DNA of 64,000 bases from Nymphaea colorata (GCF_008831285.2 NC_045138.2:32769934-32833933); one strand, 5' to 3'. Shown: positions 46,201 to 60,300, counted from the stretch's first letter. Program-made: numbers and translations. The notes: a model not told the origin generated them from the sequence alone.

Positions 46201-49200
46201 CAACATGAAAAGCAAATAGCTAAAAGATGCTGCTATCAAACATTACAAACCTGATCTGATACAGAACTTGATGCCTTCCTGAATCCCATCAGTAGCTTTC
46301 CTTCAGGATCTATCCGACTGAAAGTTACTGAAGAGGCATGATGAAGAACTCTTAGCACCAAGGGAATAGATTATATATGTAAAAGGCATAATGTGCTGGA
46401 GAAAATTCATGGAAAGTAAAAAAGGAAGTCAAATGCCACTTGTATTTTCAATAGCATAAAATAGTCACCCATACGAACTGCCATGAAAAGGGAAAATGGC
46501 ACAGAAATTGGGTTTGAAGCTTTGCCAACCCGTGAAGTTGGAAGACTTGAACAGAAATCACAATCATTTGCTGATTTATTTGCAAAAAAAGGTAACTCAA
46601 CTTCAGAAAGTGTAAATTTAATGAGACATACAAGGATGATTAATGATTAAGAGGCTTCTTAGTTATTTGCATGCCAAGCATTGCATGCACAAGCAAGAAG
46701 AAATGACCAGGCTGCAGACGTTACCTATGTCTCCAGCTTGCAGTTGCATAGACTGAATGCATGATGTTACACCTTCCAACACATACATCCTACTGTTATT
46801 ATTTGGCCAAAATCGAAATTGAAATACCCAATCCTTTCCATTTGCATCCTGAATCCTAAGAGGCAGTCCTTCAGGATGAGAAATTGCCGGGAAGTACGTC
46901 TGTTCAAGATTAAGAATTGCATAAGAATAAAGCATATGAGTGTACCAGAAACCAAATTTAATTGAAGGAAGTCCAAGGAAGAAAGCAGCCTTAAACAAGT
47001 TAGACGCCCGAGTATATGGCAAAACAAGAGGACGAAAAAGTCTAACATGGTCTTAGTTTCAGAAAAGAGAACAATAAAAATTTCAGCAACGTACCTCTGC
47101 ACACTTTTTTGGCAGCACCAGGCGCCCTATCCGTCCTGCATCACTAGCACTCAATGTTTTCTCAAATAAAGGGGTGATAATTGAACTTGAGCTTACGAAA
47201 GGTCAAGGATCACATGGAGGACTTGGATTCACTATAATATCAACAAATCAAGTGCAAATTTTGGAGTGAATCAATCACTCCAAGCAAATATGCTTTATGG
47301 TACAATTCTCAAACTACGTAGAAGTGGATACTCTCCTGATATTTTCTGAAGATCCTGATTGCTGATCCTTGGCCAATATCTAGAAAGGATAGACTGATTT
47401 CTTGCCAGTCCTTTGGTGCGATGCCTTGCCATGGTGGCCTGAGTTTTTGCCTCTTTAGAAAAGTCCAGTCCAGTATGAAAGCTGGAAGGATATTCCTGTT
47501 GCAACATAGAAGGCCTCTGTTCACGTGCATGAGATCCAGAAGGCTTGCTTGAATCCCTTGCTTCATTGTCCTTCAGAGAAGCAGAATGTTGTGTTACATT
47601 TTGGCATGAAGCAGATGATTCATGTTTTTGACCATCAAGAGATTTCTTGATTTCAAGCTCATCTATGATCATGTTGCTTTCAGTTTCATGGCTCTTTCTT
47701 CCTTCCACATGCTTAGTATCCAGCAACCCTCCTATATTATCTTGAACTGATGCACCTAAAGGACTCCGCACATTAATTTCTGAATTCCCAACGTCAGTCT
47801 CGTTCTGTGCAGGGAACTTGAAGTTACCACCTGCTTCCTTTTGAAATACATTTTGGTTCTCAACAAAGCAGGTAAATGCCTGCTCCAATTCTAGGAGCTT
47901 CTCACCTACCTTTTCCGTTCTAGGATACTTCACCATTGAACATGAGTTGGAATTCCAAGCTAAGGATTGCAAAAGCCCAGGAGATTGCTGTACCTGCGCA
48001 AGCCCAGAATTTGGCACCGGAGCCTGACTCCATTTTTTTGTATATTGATCTGTTAAACCGTCAACGGAAGGTAGAGGAGATAACCAAAAAGGCGGCTTTA
48101 ACTGATTTGATGCCCAGCAAGCAAATTGATGAAAAAATGATAGAACAGAAACAAATTATAAGTAAAGCATCTAAAAGAATGGGAAAATTTTTTGTACAAT
48201 CCATGCACTCCAGAAGCAAATCTTTCAGTATATCACAAAAACCAACTAGCAATAGCCTATAGAGGACATGCTGATTTTCTAGAGGTGAATTTTTTCCCCA
48301 AAAAATCAGATCATTCTTCCCAGGATGTCTGGGGCATAAATCTTATTGGGCTTCCAGCTAATGATGATAAAATCCTATGGAAGTTGCTGAACGAGAGCTC
48401 ATTGCTGCATCCAAGTGGCAGCTGTGGAATTAGCAGTCAAGCATACAGCCCAAAGACATAAATGTGCTGCAATCATGTAACATCAAAATATATACGAGAC
48501 TTCTTTTTTCCAACAATTAAAAAGCTTACTGCATTAAGCGAACTTGTCTTGGCACAAGAAATGCATTCTACTCCACCAGCATCCAGAAGCGAGAATGTAT
48601 GAGCTGAAACGATGCACCCACAGTGTAAACGCTGGAATAAGAAACCTTTTGTTAAGGAAAGAAATTTTTTAAGTAATTCCAAAAACAATTTAGGGCTACA
48701 GTTTTTGACCTAATGGAACCTGAATGTATGTAACTGCATTCTAAAAAAAAGAATACAAGATGATGCTTGTGTTCTCAAGCATCACTACAGATATTAGTAC
48801 AATTCATCAAAAAGTATAGCCAGTTCCATTTGCAGGTTCTTCAACTTGCTACACTTTGATGCATGAGAAATAGATCAAAGCATTTTCATATTTTTAACAA
48901 AGGGCAACTAAAGTTGGTGTTACATCCCAGTTTCTAACCTTTCCACATGTCTCACAGTTCCTCCACCCAGCAGCATCAAAATGAAAATCTTCACAAAACC
49001 TTAATTCATCATACGCAGAGCTACAAGATCAAAAGAGAGTTATCAACAGAATGTGGCAGAATATTGGTTACTGCTTCCTAAGTGATTAAAAGAAAAGAAG
49101 AAAAAACCAAAAACAGTTAACACCATGGAGATAAAGTTTTCAAAAGAGGTTAAAAAATGGACTATCAGTAAAGAAAATGATTCTGACGAAATTCTCTACA

Positions 49201-50839
49201 GAAAAAGCATCAAAAATAGGAAAAATATAATAGATCCACACGTAACATGAAATCCCTAAATGGTGTGAAAACATGGTAATATCCAAATCTAGCAACAGCA
49301 AAGGTTCATTAAGACGAAATCCTAAAAGATAAAACTCTTCTCTAGCGACCAACACTCGCTAGTGATGGATAGCTCTTCACAATCACCACTAACGGGCAAA
49401 GGTTCATTAAGGACAAGTATGACGTCTAACCGACTCCCCAGCGCTCGGCAAAAAAGGGGGTAGCCCACCGATGCTCCATTCGGTCAGAGGAAAAACAGTG
49501 TCCCACTTTACAGGCCAGATGCAAAATTAAAAAGGTATTTCCGTCTACATGCATTTAAACAAATAAGAGACAGCTTCATTCTTTACAAAATTGGCCTAGA
49601 ATGGGAAAAGAGAAACCGCATTTTCTACGCACCATTGCTTCATAACCAAGAAATGATCCATTTCGCACCAAATCAAAAGAAAAGTGAAAGCTTCCACAGT
49701 AAGACATATAGCTTTTCGAATCTGCTCCAACGCCCAACACCCAGCACATTATCACCATCCACCGCACACCCCACGCATACAGACTCCGTAAAAAATTCAC
49801 AGAAAAAAAAAGCCAGATCTCTATGTTTTTTCAAGCGGACACCGCTGTAATTCCACTGGAGAACATGAAAATAAATTGATTTTGGCATTCCTATGCAGTT
49901 CGCAAGAGAATGCATAGGATGAAACTTAAGAGAGAAAAGTAGACCTCGTCTTAAGGGAGCCTACAAGTTGACCCCCTTTTGCATAGGGAAAATGTCAAAA
50001 TCCGATAACAGTCTACGAATATCTAGCTATCGACACGTACATTTTTGCGAAAGATGTCGTGACGGGTCAAATCCAAGATTAAATCTAGCCCTTCAAAATT
50101 CTAACAGTTTCAGAGCGGACAACTTAGAGAAAACCATGTGATTCCAAAGGCGGGCGGCAAACTTGTTACAAATTAACGAGAAAAATAGCTTGAAGAAAAA
50201 TAAATTTCACATTTCTGGCGAATCACGATCCTCTGTACCTCGAGAAAATTTTATACACAGAAAATTCCAGCATCCATCAATTTAATCGTCCCAGCGAGGA
50301 CGCGAAAAACTGTTTCAAGAACGACGGAGAGGTCTTCTTTACGCAATACCGGCTACAACTAACGCCTTCCTTCAGCGGTACTTTGAGGTTAGCAAATCCA
50401 AGCCAGAACGAAACACAGAAGCAGAGTAACGAATGAAGGAATGAGCAAGAAGCACGGAATCCACCTCTTCGAACTGAATCCTGTTTTATGTTCAAAGGAT
50501 CGGACAATCCGCTGCCGTGACCGACAAAAGGAAGCGAGAAAACGCTCGTGAAGAAAGAAAGTGAGGCCGAAATCCACATCTCGCGAGCTAAATCGGCACC
50601 GATCAAGATACGGCACTGAGAAACCCACCAAGAACGACAGTTTCCTCCGCTGATCTCATAGCCGGACAACGACCAGACCAAAAAGAACGAAATAAAGGAA
50701 AACGAACGTACCCGCAGCGGTCACAGAGCTCGGCCACGTCGCCGGACCTTAATCTCCATCCTTTCCACCACCTCTCCGATGACGAGGCGCCACACTTCGG
50801 GTTGAAGCAGATCTTCGAGGAAGAGGAGGGCACGGCCAT
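40241..50839 (-). CDS. VAL: VAL/HSI2-type B3 and CW domain transcriptional repressor, 13 exons
   Basis: Represses the seed-maturation programme in seedlings; family members bind RY (CATGCA) elements and recruit histone-modifying complexes in the nucleus. Exons in transcript order: 50839-50712, 49020-48939, 48631-48530, 48101-47332, 47191-47095, 46899-46725, 46327-46251, 45076-44947, 44889-44687, 43548-43499, 42603-42490, 41702-41638, 41016-40241. All phases agree and give 922 residues. Domains: Cys-rich PHD-like N-terminus (about 10-100), B3 (about 361-475, with [14 protein letters not shown] and [13 protein letters not shown]), CW zinc finger (about 606-643, [14 protein letters not shown]), a basic Cys cluster ([15 protein letters not shown]) and an EAR-like IDLNSQPE at about 834. 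The intron 44946-44890 is GC-AG and only 57 nt. The N-terminus is closest to the rice Os07g0679700-like branch. The start of exon 4 is the least certain boundary. Confidence 0.93.
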
Positions 50840-51460
50840 CTCCTCCAACCGGAAACAACAAAAACCAGAACAAACTCTGAGCCCGCGACTAAAACACGCA
50901 ACAACGCCGAGACTAGAAAAAGGAAAACGCAAACTTCTTGATCAATCTTCCGACAGAGCGAGAAAAGAGGGGAGAAGCATATGGTTTCAAGAGTCTAACT
51001 CGTGTATGTCTCTTCCTCCTCCTCCTCCTGCGTCTGCCGCCGCCGCCGGTGCTTCGGCTGCCCTCTGCTGGTTCGGTGCCGTCGTCTCCCTCGTTGCTGT
51101 CATTAATTCCCGTTACACCTTGGCATCTCATTTGCATGGCCCGCGAACGTCATGCAGGCACGTAACGCCCTTCCACACATTTCACACACGGACAGACGCT
51201 CACCCACCCAGCACTATTTCGTTGCTTCCTTTTTCCCTCGTAAATCTTCCCCTCATCCTTTTTCCCCCCCAAAATCCTCTCTCTCACACTTTCCCGCCCC
51301 CTTCTCTCTCGCTCGCCCTCGGTCGTTTGTCCGTTCTTCTCCGCCCTCCGGTCCGCTGCCGTTTTATAAGTAGGTCTTCGCCTGGTCCCAGAACACTGAA
51401 ATCGGCCCGTCGATTCCAATAAAATTACGAGACCGCCACTCCCTGTGCGAGTAGCCATAA
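50840..51460. promoter_or_regulatory. Probable VAL promoter and 5' UTR
   Basis: Pyrimidine-rich on the plus strand (tcctcctcctcctcctgcg near 51010 and long ctctctc stretches to about 51330), with GCC-type trinucleotide runs. A long plus-strand frame (50802-51422) covers it, but its residues are low-complexity Pro/Ser/Leu and match no family, so I read it as regulatory sequence rather than a gene. Confidence 0.45.
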
Positions 51461-54400
51461 CAGATATCTATCTGCACGTGGGTTTTTGAGGGGCGAATTC
51501 GGATAAGTCCAGAACTTCAATGGCTGGGGTCCATGGAGCCAATTAAATATGGGAGTCAAGATGGAGGTTGGATTCCATTTCCATGTGATAAAGAAACTCC
51601 AAAACCTCATCCTAAATTTAAACCGTTTTCACCTTTACTTTGTGTGAAGAATCTTCCAGAGTTGTATTTCTCAGTGTCCATAAGAATCTAATTGACCATC
51701 AAGCTCTCATGAGCTCACAAACCCAACCAGTTAAAACTTAATTTAACGCTGACCCGATGACCCAATCATCTGTTGATCCAAATCAGATTAATGAGTTTAC
51801 CGACTATGAATGGAACAACATCGACTAAAAATTAGGGCGAAGCCAAGCCAAGCCAAGTAGAACTGGGAAGAACAGCATGAGGAGGGGCAATTGGGCAATA
51901 TTTGGGCATCCGTTGGTCTGTTATGCAGGTAGTGCTCGCTTTGTGGAGGACGCCGCTGTTCTCTCGTCGTACGACCCCGCGCTTTCGTGCATGTATGTCA
52001 GCAGCACACCAAACACGAAGAGGCCAGGCCAGGCCACTCGTTGGTGGACTCCCGTAGGCGGACTCGGTGAAATGCACCGGGGCAAGTGAACGAGATGACT
52101 TACAATTCAGCGTCGTCGCGGGTTGATTAGTCTCGGCTTGGGAGGCCCCGCCCCATTCTTTTTGTAAGACAAAAAATCCCTGGAGTGGAGATTTTGAGCA
52201 CCGGAAAGCTCCGACGTCGACCGGCTGGCCACGGTCACGAATCGGATCGGTTTGTGACGTGTGCGTCACGGGAATGGTAGTACCGTCAAGACCGGGAACC
52301 AGCTAGCATGTCAAGGTCCTTTGGCAGAGCGGGTGACGTCAGATTGTGGTTGGTGACGTGGCGAGGAAGTTAGTGCACTCTTCCGTCCACGTGGGCGATG
52401 AGCGCGCGAGTCGAGACAAAAGCGCGGGGGAAGCATATCAAATGACAGGAAACCCCATGCCGACGAGGAATAGGATAGGAGTTCGAGTAATTTTCCCAAA
52501 ACTACGTAAAACATTGGCTATTTACAGAAAAGTTCCTGTTCCCAACCTGCCCCGCCCCTAACTAAAATTGGCTATCGCTTGCTTTTAGTTGCTGAAGAAA
52601 CTATGAAACGCGCTGATGTTCGGTCACCGTACCTACTCCCACACCAACCTCGGGGGTTTTATTTTGACCATTTTTATCCTACTTTTTATTAATTTTGGTT
52701 TTTGTCCTAAAAAAGATTTATGAGATATTTGGATGACTCCTTTATTTGAACCCGAAATCTTTAGTAGTTTTGAGTTTAGGGGAGAAGAGATGAAGAATTG
52801 AGAAAGTTGTCATCAACACCAGATGTATTTTATTGATTTGTTTCAACGCAAGAACTTTGAAAATAGAAACGAAAACAAGATTCTCTACTCCTTACTAAAC
52901 CGCTGCGGTCTCCATCTTTCCTTCTCCACGTTTACCTCTCAAGAACATTTTAAAGAAATTCGTGGAAAGATTTAACGTTTCATTATTGGGGTACCATGAA
53001 ATGATTTTTGCATAAAAGTACCGGGCCGAACATAATAATACAAATGTTTGGCCATCTTTGTATAGGCAGTTGACCTCTTTTTTAACTTCTTGGGAGCCTC
53101 GATTCCTACCAAACTACTCAAACTATGTTGATAAAATATTCCAAACAAATTTTTTGCATTCTTTTAACTTTTCAGTAATTGAAAAGAAACCCATTAAATC
53201 TATAAAATTACTAGACCCCACCTGATATTTTTTTCTTCCTGCCCTACCCAGGTCGCTGCTGCACCTGATTTTCTTTGGATATAGCCAAAGCAAGTTGGTT
53301 CTATGTTCGGTCCGAGTACAGTACATGTGTTCGGGTGCTCCAAGTTACAAAAAAAAATAGTCATTTTTGTAGAAGGCCTAGAGAAAATCCCTTCTATGAG
53401 GATAAGTGAAAAAATAAAAAAGCGTCTTTCACTTGAGGTATAAACAAGGTAGGCGAGGGTGTTGAACACGCTGGCTGCCAACACTCACCACCGTTTTCCA
53501 TACATTTTTGCAACGGTGGAGTTTATCTCAGGACACCCCTCCACGTGTTTAACAAATATGACCACATATGGGACATGTTTTTTCTTTGCGGACAGAATGT
53601 CTTGTGGGGCTTTTTCAAGCACGCCTTAATTGTTATTACACAAACACAATTTTAATTAACGTAAAAAGAAGTCTTGAGGGGGCACAGTGTAATGGTTAAG
53701 TTGGCCGGTTAGTGAGAGTTTGCTTTCCTTGATACTATTTTTATAAATTAAAAGAGATGGTAGGCGCCATTGTCGAGTTGAAAGGAGTAATCATAAGTTC
53801 ACTCAGGTTTCGTTGCAGCTCTAAATCTCATGATCTGAAAAAAAAATGAAAGGATATGGTCTCTCTCACGCAAGTGGCGGGATTTTCTCTTGTTCACTCG
53901 AAATTAATGTAAAAAGAAAAAGAAAAAGATCACCTTTAGCCCTTAGGCATTGAATAGGCTTTTAGAAGGATTGAAATTACTGAATATGCTCTGAACTACG
54001 CTAACATATTTGATGTTCCCTTCTTTAATCAAACATGGTTGAAAATTTTCAGCAAAATATCATGCGTTACTGTTATGTCAAGGCCAAGGTTAAGGCCACC
54101 TCCACACTGCAAGCGAGCCAAATGGTATCTAAGGGCCACAGGCTTGCTTCTTAAAGAAAATACGGATGAGTTCACTTCAAACTTTGGAAAAAATGGTCAC
54201 CATCTTATAAGCACAACAGGTTGGACTCGATTACGAAGAACCTTTTTTTCTTGTGAAAAAGGCGATATTCACATTGTTTGTTCTTTCCAGATGATGAAAT
54301 ACCATAAAAGTACGCGTGCAGCTATGGTGATCTTAAAATGTGTATACTTATTGCAGTCAAACTTTATGTATAAGTTTGATTTGATATGAACTATTTGATA

Positions 54401-54603
54401 AAAGTGTTTTAGATCTCATCGTTCAGACATCAAACTAGGGAAAAAGAGATTGAAACAACGAGGGCTATCGACTTGTCAACGTACAAAATTACTTACATCG
54501 GTACCAGGGTGTATATGATCTCTAAAAAGTTTATGTAGAGCTAAATAGCAAGCAATTGGATTGAACTTCTCTTAAGAGGTTGTAGATCCTCCTTGGAGCG
54601 CCT

Positions 54604-54638
<35 letters not shown>

Positions 54639-54923
54639 TAGAAAGCAATATGGAAGCTAATGTTGGTAATTATTCGAAGCCATTGTTCCAACATTTGCCC
54701 TGTCAAATTTCTGTGTGGAGAAGAAAAGGGCCCTCAGTTGTTTTTTGTTTATATTAAGAAGAAGTCTTAATAGTTCTTGGAAAAGCATTTAATGACCCAG
54801 ACTTAAGAGTTTGAAGCCGTTCAGATTCAAGCTGGAGTTCTGGCGAATAGATTTAGTCCGTTTTCAACTGATGAATTGAAATATGAAGAAAATCGGAACT
54901 TAGAACTTATTTAAGCGGATATG

Positions 54924-55122
54924 CCTCGTTTTAAGGGTGGGCATCCGGCCGGGCAGGGCCGGCCCATTTAAAATTAAAAAAATAAATTTTTAATTATAAA
55001 ATAATTTGTTTAAATATAAAATATATTTAATAATAATAAATATATATTATTTAAAAAATAAAAAAATATTTTTTTAAATCTAAACGGGCTGGCTCTGCCC
55101 ATCGCCCAACCTTACCTGGTTT
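54924..55122. mobile_element. Small hAT-like element with 8-bp duplication
   Basis: The element is 54932-55114 (183 bp), with ends taagggtgggcatccgg and gggcgatgggca read inward from the other side. Flanks cctcgttt (54924-54931) and cctggttt (55115-55122) agree at 7 of 8 bases. The core is AT-only filler. It belongs with the 6121-7030 and 56701-57044 copies. Confidence 0.7.
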
Positions 55123-56082
55123 CAAGTCAGTTGGATCTTGATCGGGGGTGGGGCTAGAAATTTTTAGCTAAAAGATATTAGTAATAAATTTTAAATTTTT
55201 TAGACAATATCAGCATGTAAAGTTGTTGTAAATATGTCGACATAAAAATAAGTATTTTTTGTGGTTTTTGCTAATCTCATCTAAGGTTGTATGTCTGATG
55301 AAATTGATGACGATTCTCATACTACCCACTTGAACATGCTCTCACGAATTAAGATCCAGGTAGAAAATCATTGCCAGCTTTGGTTTCAATTGGACGTTCA
55401 TTTTATTAAAACGGAAGATGCATGTGTTTTCCTGATAAATGAAACAAAGTGCAAGAGTCCAAGTGAAAATTTATCATTTGTTTATTGTGGTATCCAGACT
55501 GGATAGTGATTGAGATGGGGTTTCATTGATATAATTTTGTAATATATGGGCAGACGTGAGTAACATGTACTGGGTTGTGTAATTGGCACCTAACTCTGCG
55601 GCTGCCAATGAAGTGTATCATGTGCAATCTTGTTAATTAATCAATTTCTCGAATCAAATCGTGTTGCTAAAAGAACACAAAGAGATGGCTGAATTTATTC
55701 GAATCCAAATTATCATTTTTGAATTGGAACTGCCAATGTAAGACAAAATTGGTTCTGGAGATTTCCTTTTTAAAGAAAAAAATAATAATGTTAGTATGAC
55801 TTGATATTAAATTATACCCGTCAATTGATGAGTCACCAAAAAGAAAAGAAAGGGACGACAAGAAAAAGAAATGTTTAGGGGAGAGAATTGTTTCAAGAAG
55901 GATTTTAAAGTGAGCGAAGATACGGCCCAAATAGAAAAGAAACAAAAGAATAGCCCTCACGCAGCGGACCACCATGTGCGCAATTGGGAGAAAGTTGCGA
56001 GAGATGATTGTGATGACGTTGATGGAAGGTTCAACCAGAATGCTTTTGGACAATATTACATGAGTGATTCTAAAGAACTGTT

Positions 56083-56119
<37 letters not shown>

Positions 56120-56120
56120 T

Positions 56121-56317
56121 GTTTGGGCCATGGCCTAAATGAGCACAAGAAAAAAAAAATTATATTAAAAAAATCAAATTTTTTTAGTTTGACTCACCCC
56201 ATCACTCTTCTTGGTATATATATGTTGCCTGAACCATGGCCCAGATGAGCACAGAAAAAAAAATTATATTAAAAAAATTAAATTTTTTTAGTTTGACTCA
56301 TCCGATCACTTTTGGTC
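56121..56317. repeat. Diverged direct duplication, about 107-bp period
   Basis: Two successive copies of a segment running from ccatggcc..atgagcaca through a poly-A/ttatatt block and tttttttagtttgactca to gatcact or catcact. The copies differ by a few substitutions and A-run lengths, and are separated by a short tatatata linker. Confidence 0.75.
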
Positions 56318-56700
56318 AGACCTATCACTGTGGTGTGTGAACCGTAACAAAAAAAAAACAGACGAAACCGTGCAATGAGAAGAAGGCTAAAAGGCTGAAG
56401 ATGTTGGCGTTGATGTTCCTACTCTTTAGGACGGCTGGTCACCGGCCGGCCGGCTGGCGGCAGCAGCGAGCAAAGGCCTTGTGTACTCCCACATATATCC
56501 TCCGCAGGCCGACCCCTTGGTTTCTGCATCTGGATAATTATTAAATCGCCCTATCATGGTATTCCCTTCGTAGCTTGTACCATGTTCACTTTTCTCATGT
56601 TTACGCCATTAGATTTTTGAGTTTTTCCAAACACGTGTTGGACTCCGTCAAATTAACTACTCAATGTTTTTTTAAGTAATATTTCATATGATAGTCCTGT

Positions 56701-57044
56701 TAGACCTGGGCAACGGGCCGGGCCGGGCAGGCCCGATAGCCCGAGTCGGGCTTGCTGCCGACCTGGTTCGGTAGCTCGGGTCCCGGCTTGCGCTCGATCT
56801 GGCTCAGCTTGTTTGGTAATAAAAAAATATTTTTAATTATAAAATAATTTTTAATAATATAAAATATATTTTTAATAATAAAATACATATTATTAAATTT
56901 TAAAAATTTATTTTTTAAATTATAAAAGGACCGGATCGAGCCGAACCGACCCGGCCCTCACATCAGGCCCAGGCCCGGCCCTCCGGACTGTTTTCTTGGC
57001 TCAAACCCGAACCCGACCAGATACCCGGCCCGTTACCAAGTCTA
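56701..57044. mobile_element. hAT-like element, gggccgggc family
   Basis: A 344-bp element starting tagacctgggcaacgggcc and ending ggcccgttaccaagtcta, which are terminal inverted repeats. Both subterminal parts are rich in gggccgggc, and the middle is AT-only. I see no clear target duplication. The layout is the same as the elements at 6121 and 54932. Confidence 0.65.
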
Positions 57045-57252
57045 ATTAGGACCTCTCATCTAGTTTTTATATATTATATAAAGAAAAAAAAAAAGAGAAA
57101 GAAGCGTACGTCCTAAACAAAAAAATAGAGAAAAGCTGAAATTTTGAACTTAACCGATCAGAGCCTCCAAATGCACTGCATAGGTAATTATACTGACAGT
57201 GTATGTTGTGAGATATCATAGGATTTTTCCATCCAAATTGGGAGAAATCCAC

Positions 57253-57255
<3 letters not shown>

Positions 57256-57314
<59 letters not shown>
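57256..57314. repeat. (TA)n microsatellite, longest in the window
   Basis: An uninterrupted TA dinucleotide run of almost 60 bases. Confidence 0.95.
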
Positions 57315-57317
<3 letters not shown>

Positions 57318-60300
57318 TAATCAATGTTATCACCAACAGGGCATTTAGATGACACCTCAGTACCAAAAGTAAAAAATGGTTTTGCTTTTCATTACATCAT
57401 TTCACTTATGTTTCATTGATACAAAATATAAGATTTATCAATCATTTTTAGCAAAACTATGTTTTTAAAACAGAGGGAATAACCTGGCGCCCTTATATTA
57501 TTCTTTAAAAATGCATGTTTTTGGTCTTATTACATAAACACGCAAACCGATTTTTAATTCAAAATCTAATTTTTGAAAAACTAGGTTCCAGAAAACTATA
57601 TTTTTTATTCTGTCAACCAAACTACCTATGCTACAAAAAATATTTGTTTGGTAAATCTCTTGCTATAAAAATATTTATTTGGCATATGTATGGGAAAGAG
57701 AGAGAGGGAGAGAGAGAGAGAGGGATGGGAATTGTGTATGTGGCAGAGAGGCTGACAGATGCTTAAATTATTTGCGGATGCAATTGAACACGATGAAATG
57801 ATTTGCTGCCAAAGGCAGGCTTGGGCCAGCTTGGATGGTGAAAGGAGAGAGTGGGCAAAGTTACAGCTCCAACGCCTCGACACCGTCCCCTTTAATGGAG
57901 GGCAACAAATTTTCTTCAGACCTAGCTGTTGGCCTTTATGCAAAGTGCAGATGATGACGATTCTGAATATCCCCTTCCAGGAGCAATATCGGCCTCGTAA
58001 TTCATTCTGCCGAACTTGATGCAACGTCATGCCATCGTAAGAAACAGATTATAGAAGCACGGGGAAGCAAATTTGAAAAAAGGCAAAACAAATATTAGCT
58101 AACCACAGGGATGCATATCTCATATCTGGCGCGAAGAACTCATCATTGAGAAATCACCGATCTTAATAGTGTGGAGACGATGAAGCCAACCTTCATAGTT
58201 TGAATGGTTGTTCAAATAAACACACATGGCCTGGGACAGATCTAACCTGCAGGACGCCGGAAACCTTCAGACGGTTAAAATATTCAATGCCCATAAAATC
58301 ATATTCAAATAAACACACACGGGACAAGACGCCGGATGCCTTCGGATGGTCAAAATATTCAGAATCTGTTATTCAAAACACCATAAACCATTATTCAAAG
58401 CATTGTAAACTGTTGATACACTATAAACTATCCCGAACAGTTGCAGTTTTTTAGCAACCAAATTTTTGTTTTTAGTCTAATCTTGACCCAAACTTAAACT
58501 TCATCTCGATCTTGAGAAAAGTATCGGCTCAAGCAGGATCCGACCCTTATTCCGCCGGCTTTCCTCTCGTCTACGAGGCCGCCGGCGAGACGGCGCCGGC
58601 AGAGCGGCAGCCCAACAGAATCCGCCACGCAGCGTCGGGCGTGGATATCGTGTTGCACGGAGGGAAGCCTTTTTTTTTCATGAGTAGAAACACGTTAGCA
58701 GAAGCACGTGATCGGGAACTTCGAAACGTGTGGGAAAGGAGACATATGTACGAAGGTCCATTACTGTGGGTCCCACTTACTTATTTACCCTTTTCCATCT
58801 TTTTTTTTTTTTTTTTTAGCAGCCAGTTAACGAACGGGCATACTCCTGCCTGATTATGCTGTTATGGGCATTGACATCTTTGCCTCGTTTTTACGTTTAG
58901 TGCTTCCCGGTGCGACCGAACAGTATCGCCAGGAACTTTGCCCATTTCTCTCATGATCAATGGAAGCTCAATAATGGCAATGCTGTTCATTGGTAGGGGG
59001 CTTCATGAAAGGAAGAACCAAGTTGACGGAACACTATTTTGAGGGACCGCGCCATTCCCAATAATTTCGTTGGGACCTCAAGGGAACCACAAACCTGCTC
59101 TGTGCAGTCAATGATTTGAGGATTTGTCCCTTGGTCCATCTCATAAAAGATGACCCAACTAACACCATTATTCAACTCAACAATATAAGATGGACAGTCC
59201 ATTATTCAACTTGACAGGATAAGATGGACAATTGGCCAGATACCCACTTGTTCCGGACAAAATATTTGACCAAACTTGAAAGAGTAATTGGGTTTGCTCA
59301 ACCTTCAAGTACTGTTTTATCACCATACATTTTCATTTTGTTTTGTCATTTGTAAATCAATTAGGAAAACAATGTTTTCGATTTTTGTTGTCTTTTTTTT
59401 TTTTTTTCCATACACCATATCCTTGCTATTTATATTTTTTTTTCCACATTATGCTAAATGAAGCCAAAATAAAAAAAAGAAAGATATACTCTGAATTGAA
59501 TCCGCCCAGTTCAAAAAGTAGCTACTAAACGTCCAACCCCACAAAATTATTATCGGGTCGACTGCTTGGACGGTTTTTTAACATCACCAGATTGCGGCCG
59601 CCAATGGGACTGGGCCAGCCTGGCCCGACGTCTATGAATATTGAATGACAATTGACCTGGGCAAACCTTCCAAAGCGAGGAGTAAAGGTTTCCACGGGCA
59701 GTGTAAAACGTACCTGAGATAACTCATACAAGGCCACACGTATCCGGATCCCAGTCCAGACGGCTGAAGTTCAGTGAGACCTCGCAAACTGTTACCTTCC
59801 TATGCATGAAGTGCATGCGAATAGCGAAAAGTTTCTAGTCTGACTAGGTGTACTAGCTTAAGGCCTTCAAGACGAAGGAGTCAATTAATTCAGTGAATCA
59901 GTATCCATCGGGGCACACAGAAACACCTCGCACTTTCTCTCTCTCTCTCTCTCTATCCCTCGTTCTGGGACGCAGACGCCATCTGCATAATAGTAGGCAC
60001 TGAAAAACAATGCAAGTTAAAACATGGCTTTCCAAACTGGAAACCAAGATAAGCAACAACGTATATGGACTACTCTATACCTTTCTCACCAAAGGCCTAG
60101 ATACAAATTTTGATCAATCCCACATCTCAAATCAACTAGAGTTTTAGAGACATCTATTTACACTGAAAAAATGACATTTTATTCAAATTGAGAAACCAGC
60201 CAGAAAGTAGAGACAGAGCCAACTGAGGGAAGGTAAAATAGATCCCCAATGAATGAAGAGGAATCAGTACCCACATGCAAATTTCATAAAAAGAAAGCAC

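Noticed and set aside
47191-47240. In-frame TGA just upstream of the VAL B3 exon
   Set aside because: The stop lies in the intron. With the acceptor at 47192 the exon joins in phase as [13 protein letters not shown], which matches the family, so the gene is not broken here.
48192-48461. Open frames on both strands between VAL exons 3 and 4
   Set aside because: No donor in a usable phase and a stop before the next exon. Direct joining of exons 3 and 4 keeps the frame and family order.
50802-51422. Long plus-strand frame opposite VAL exon 1
   Set aside because: Overlaps VAL coding sequence and promoter, with low-complexity Pro/Ser/Leu content and no family. It arises from trinucleotide and pyrimidine runs.
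55871-56090. ATG-initiated plus-strand frame running into an AT repeat
   Set aside because: Charged, low-information protein that reads on into the microsatellite; no family support.
57626-58030. Overlapping plus and minus frames near 57.8 kb
   Set aside because: Neither product matches a family I know; the minus frame runs into a CT microsatellite.
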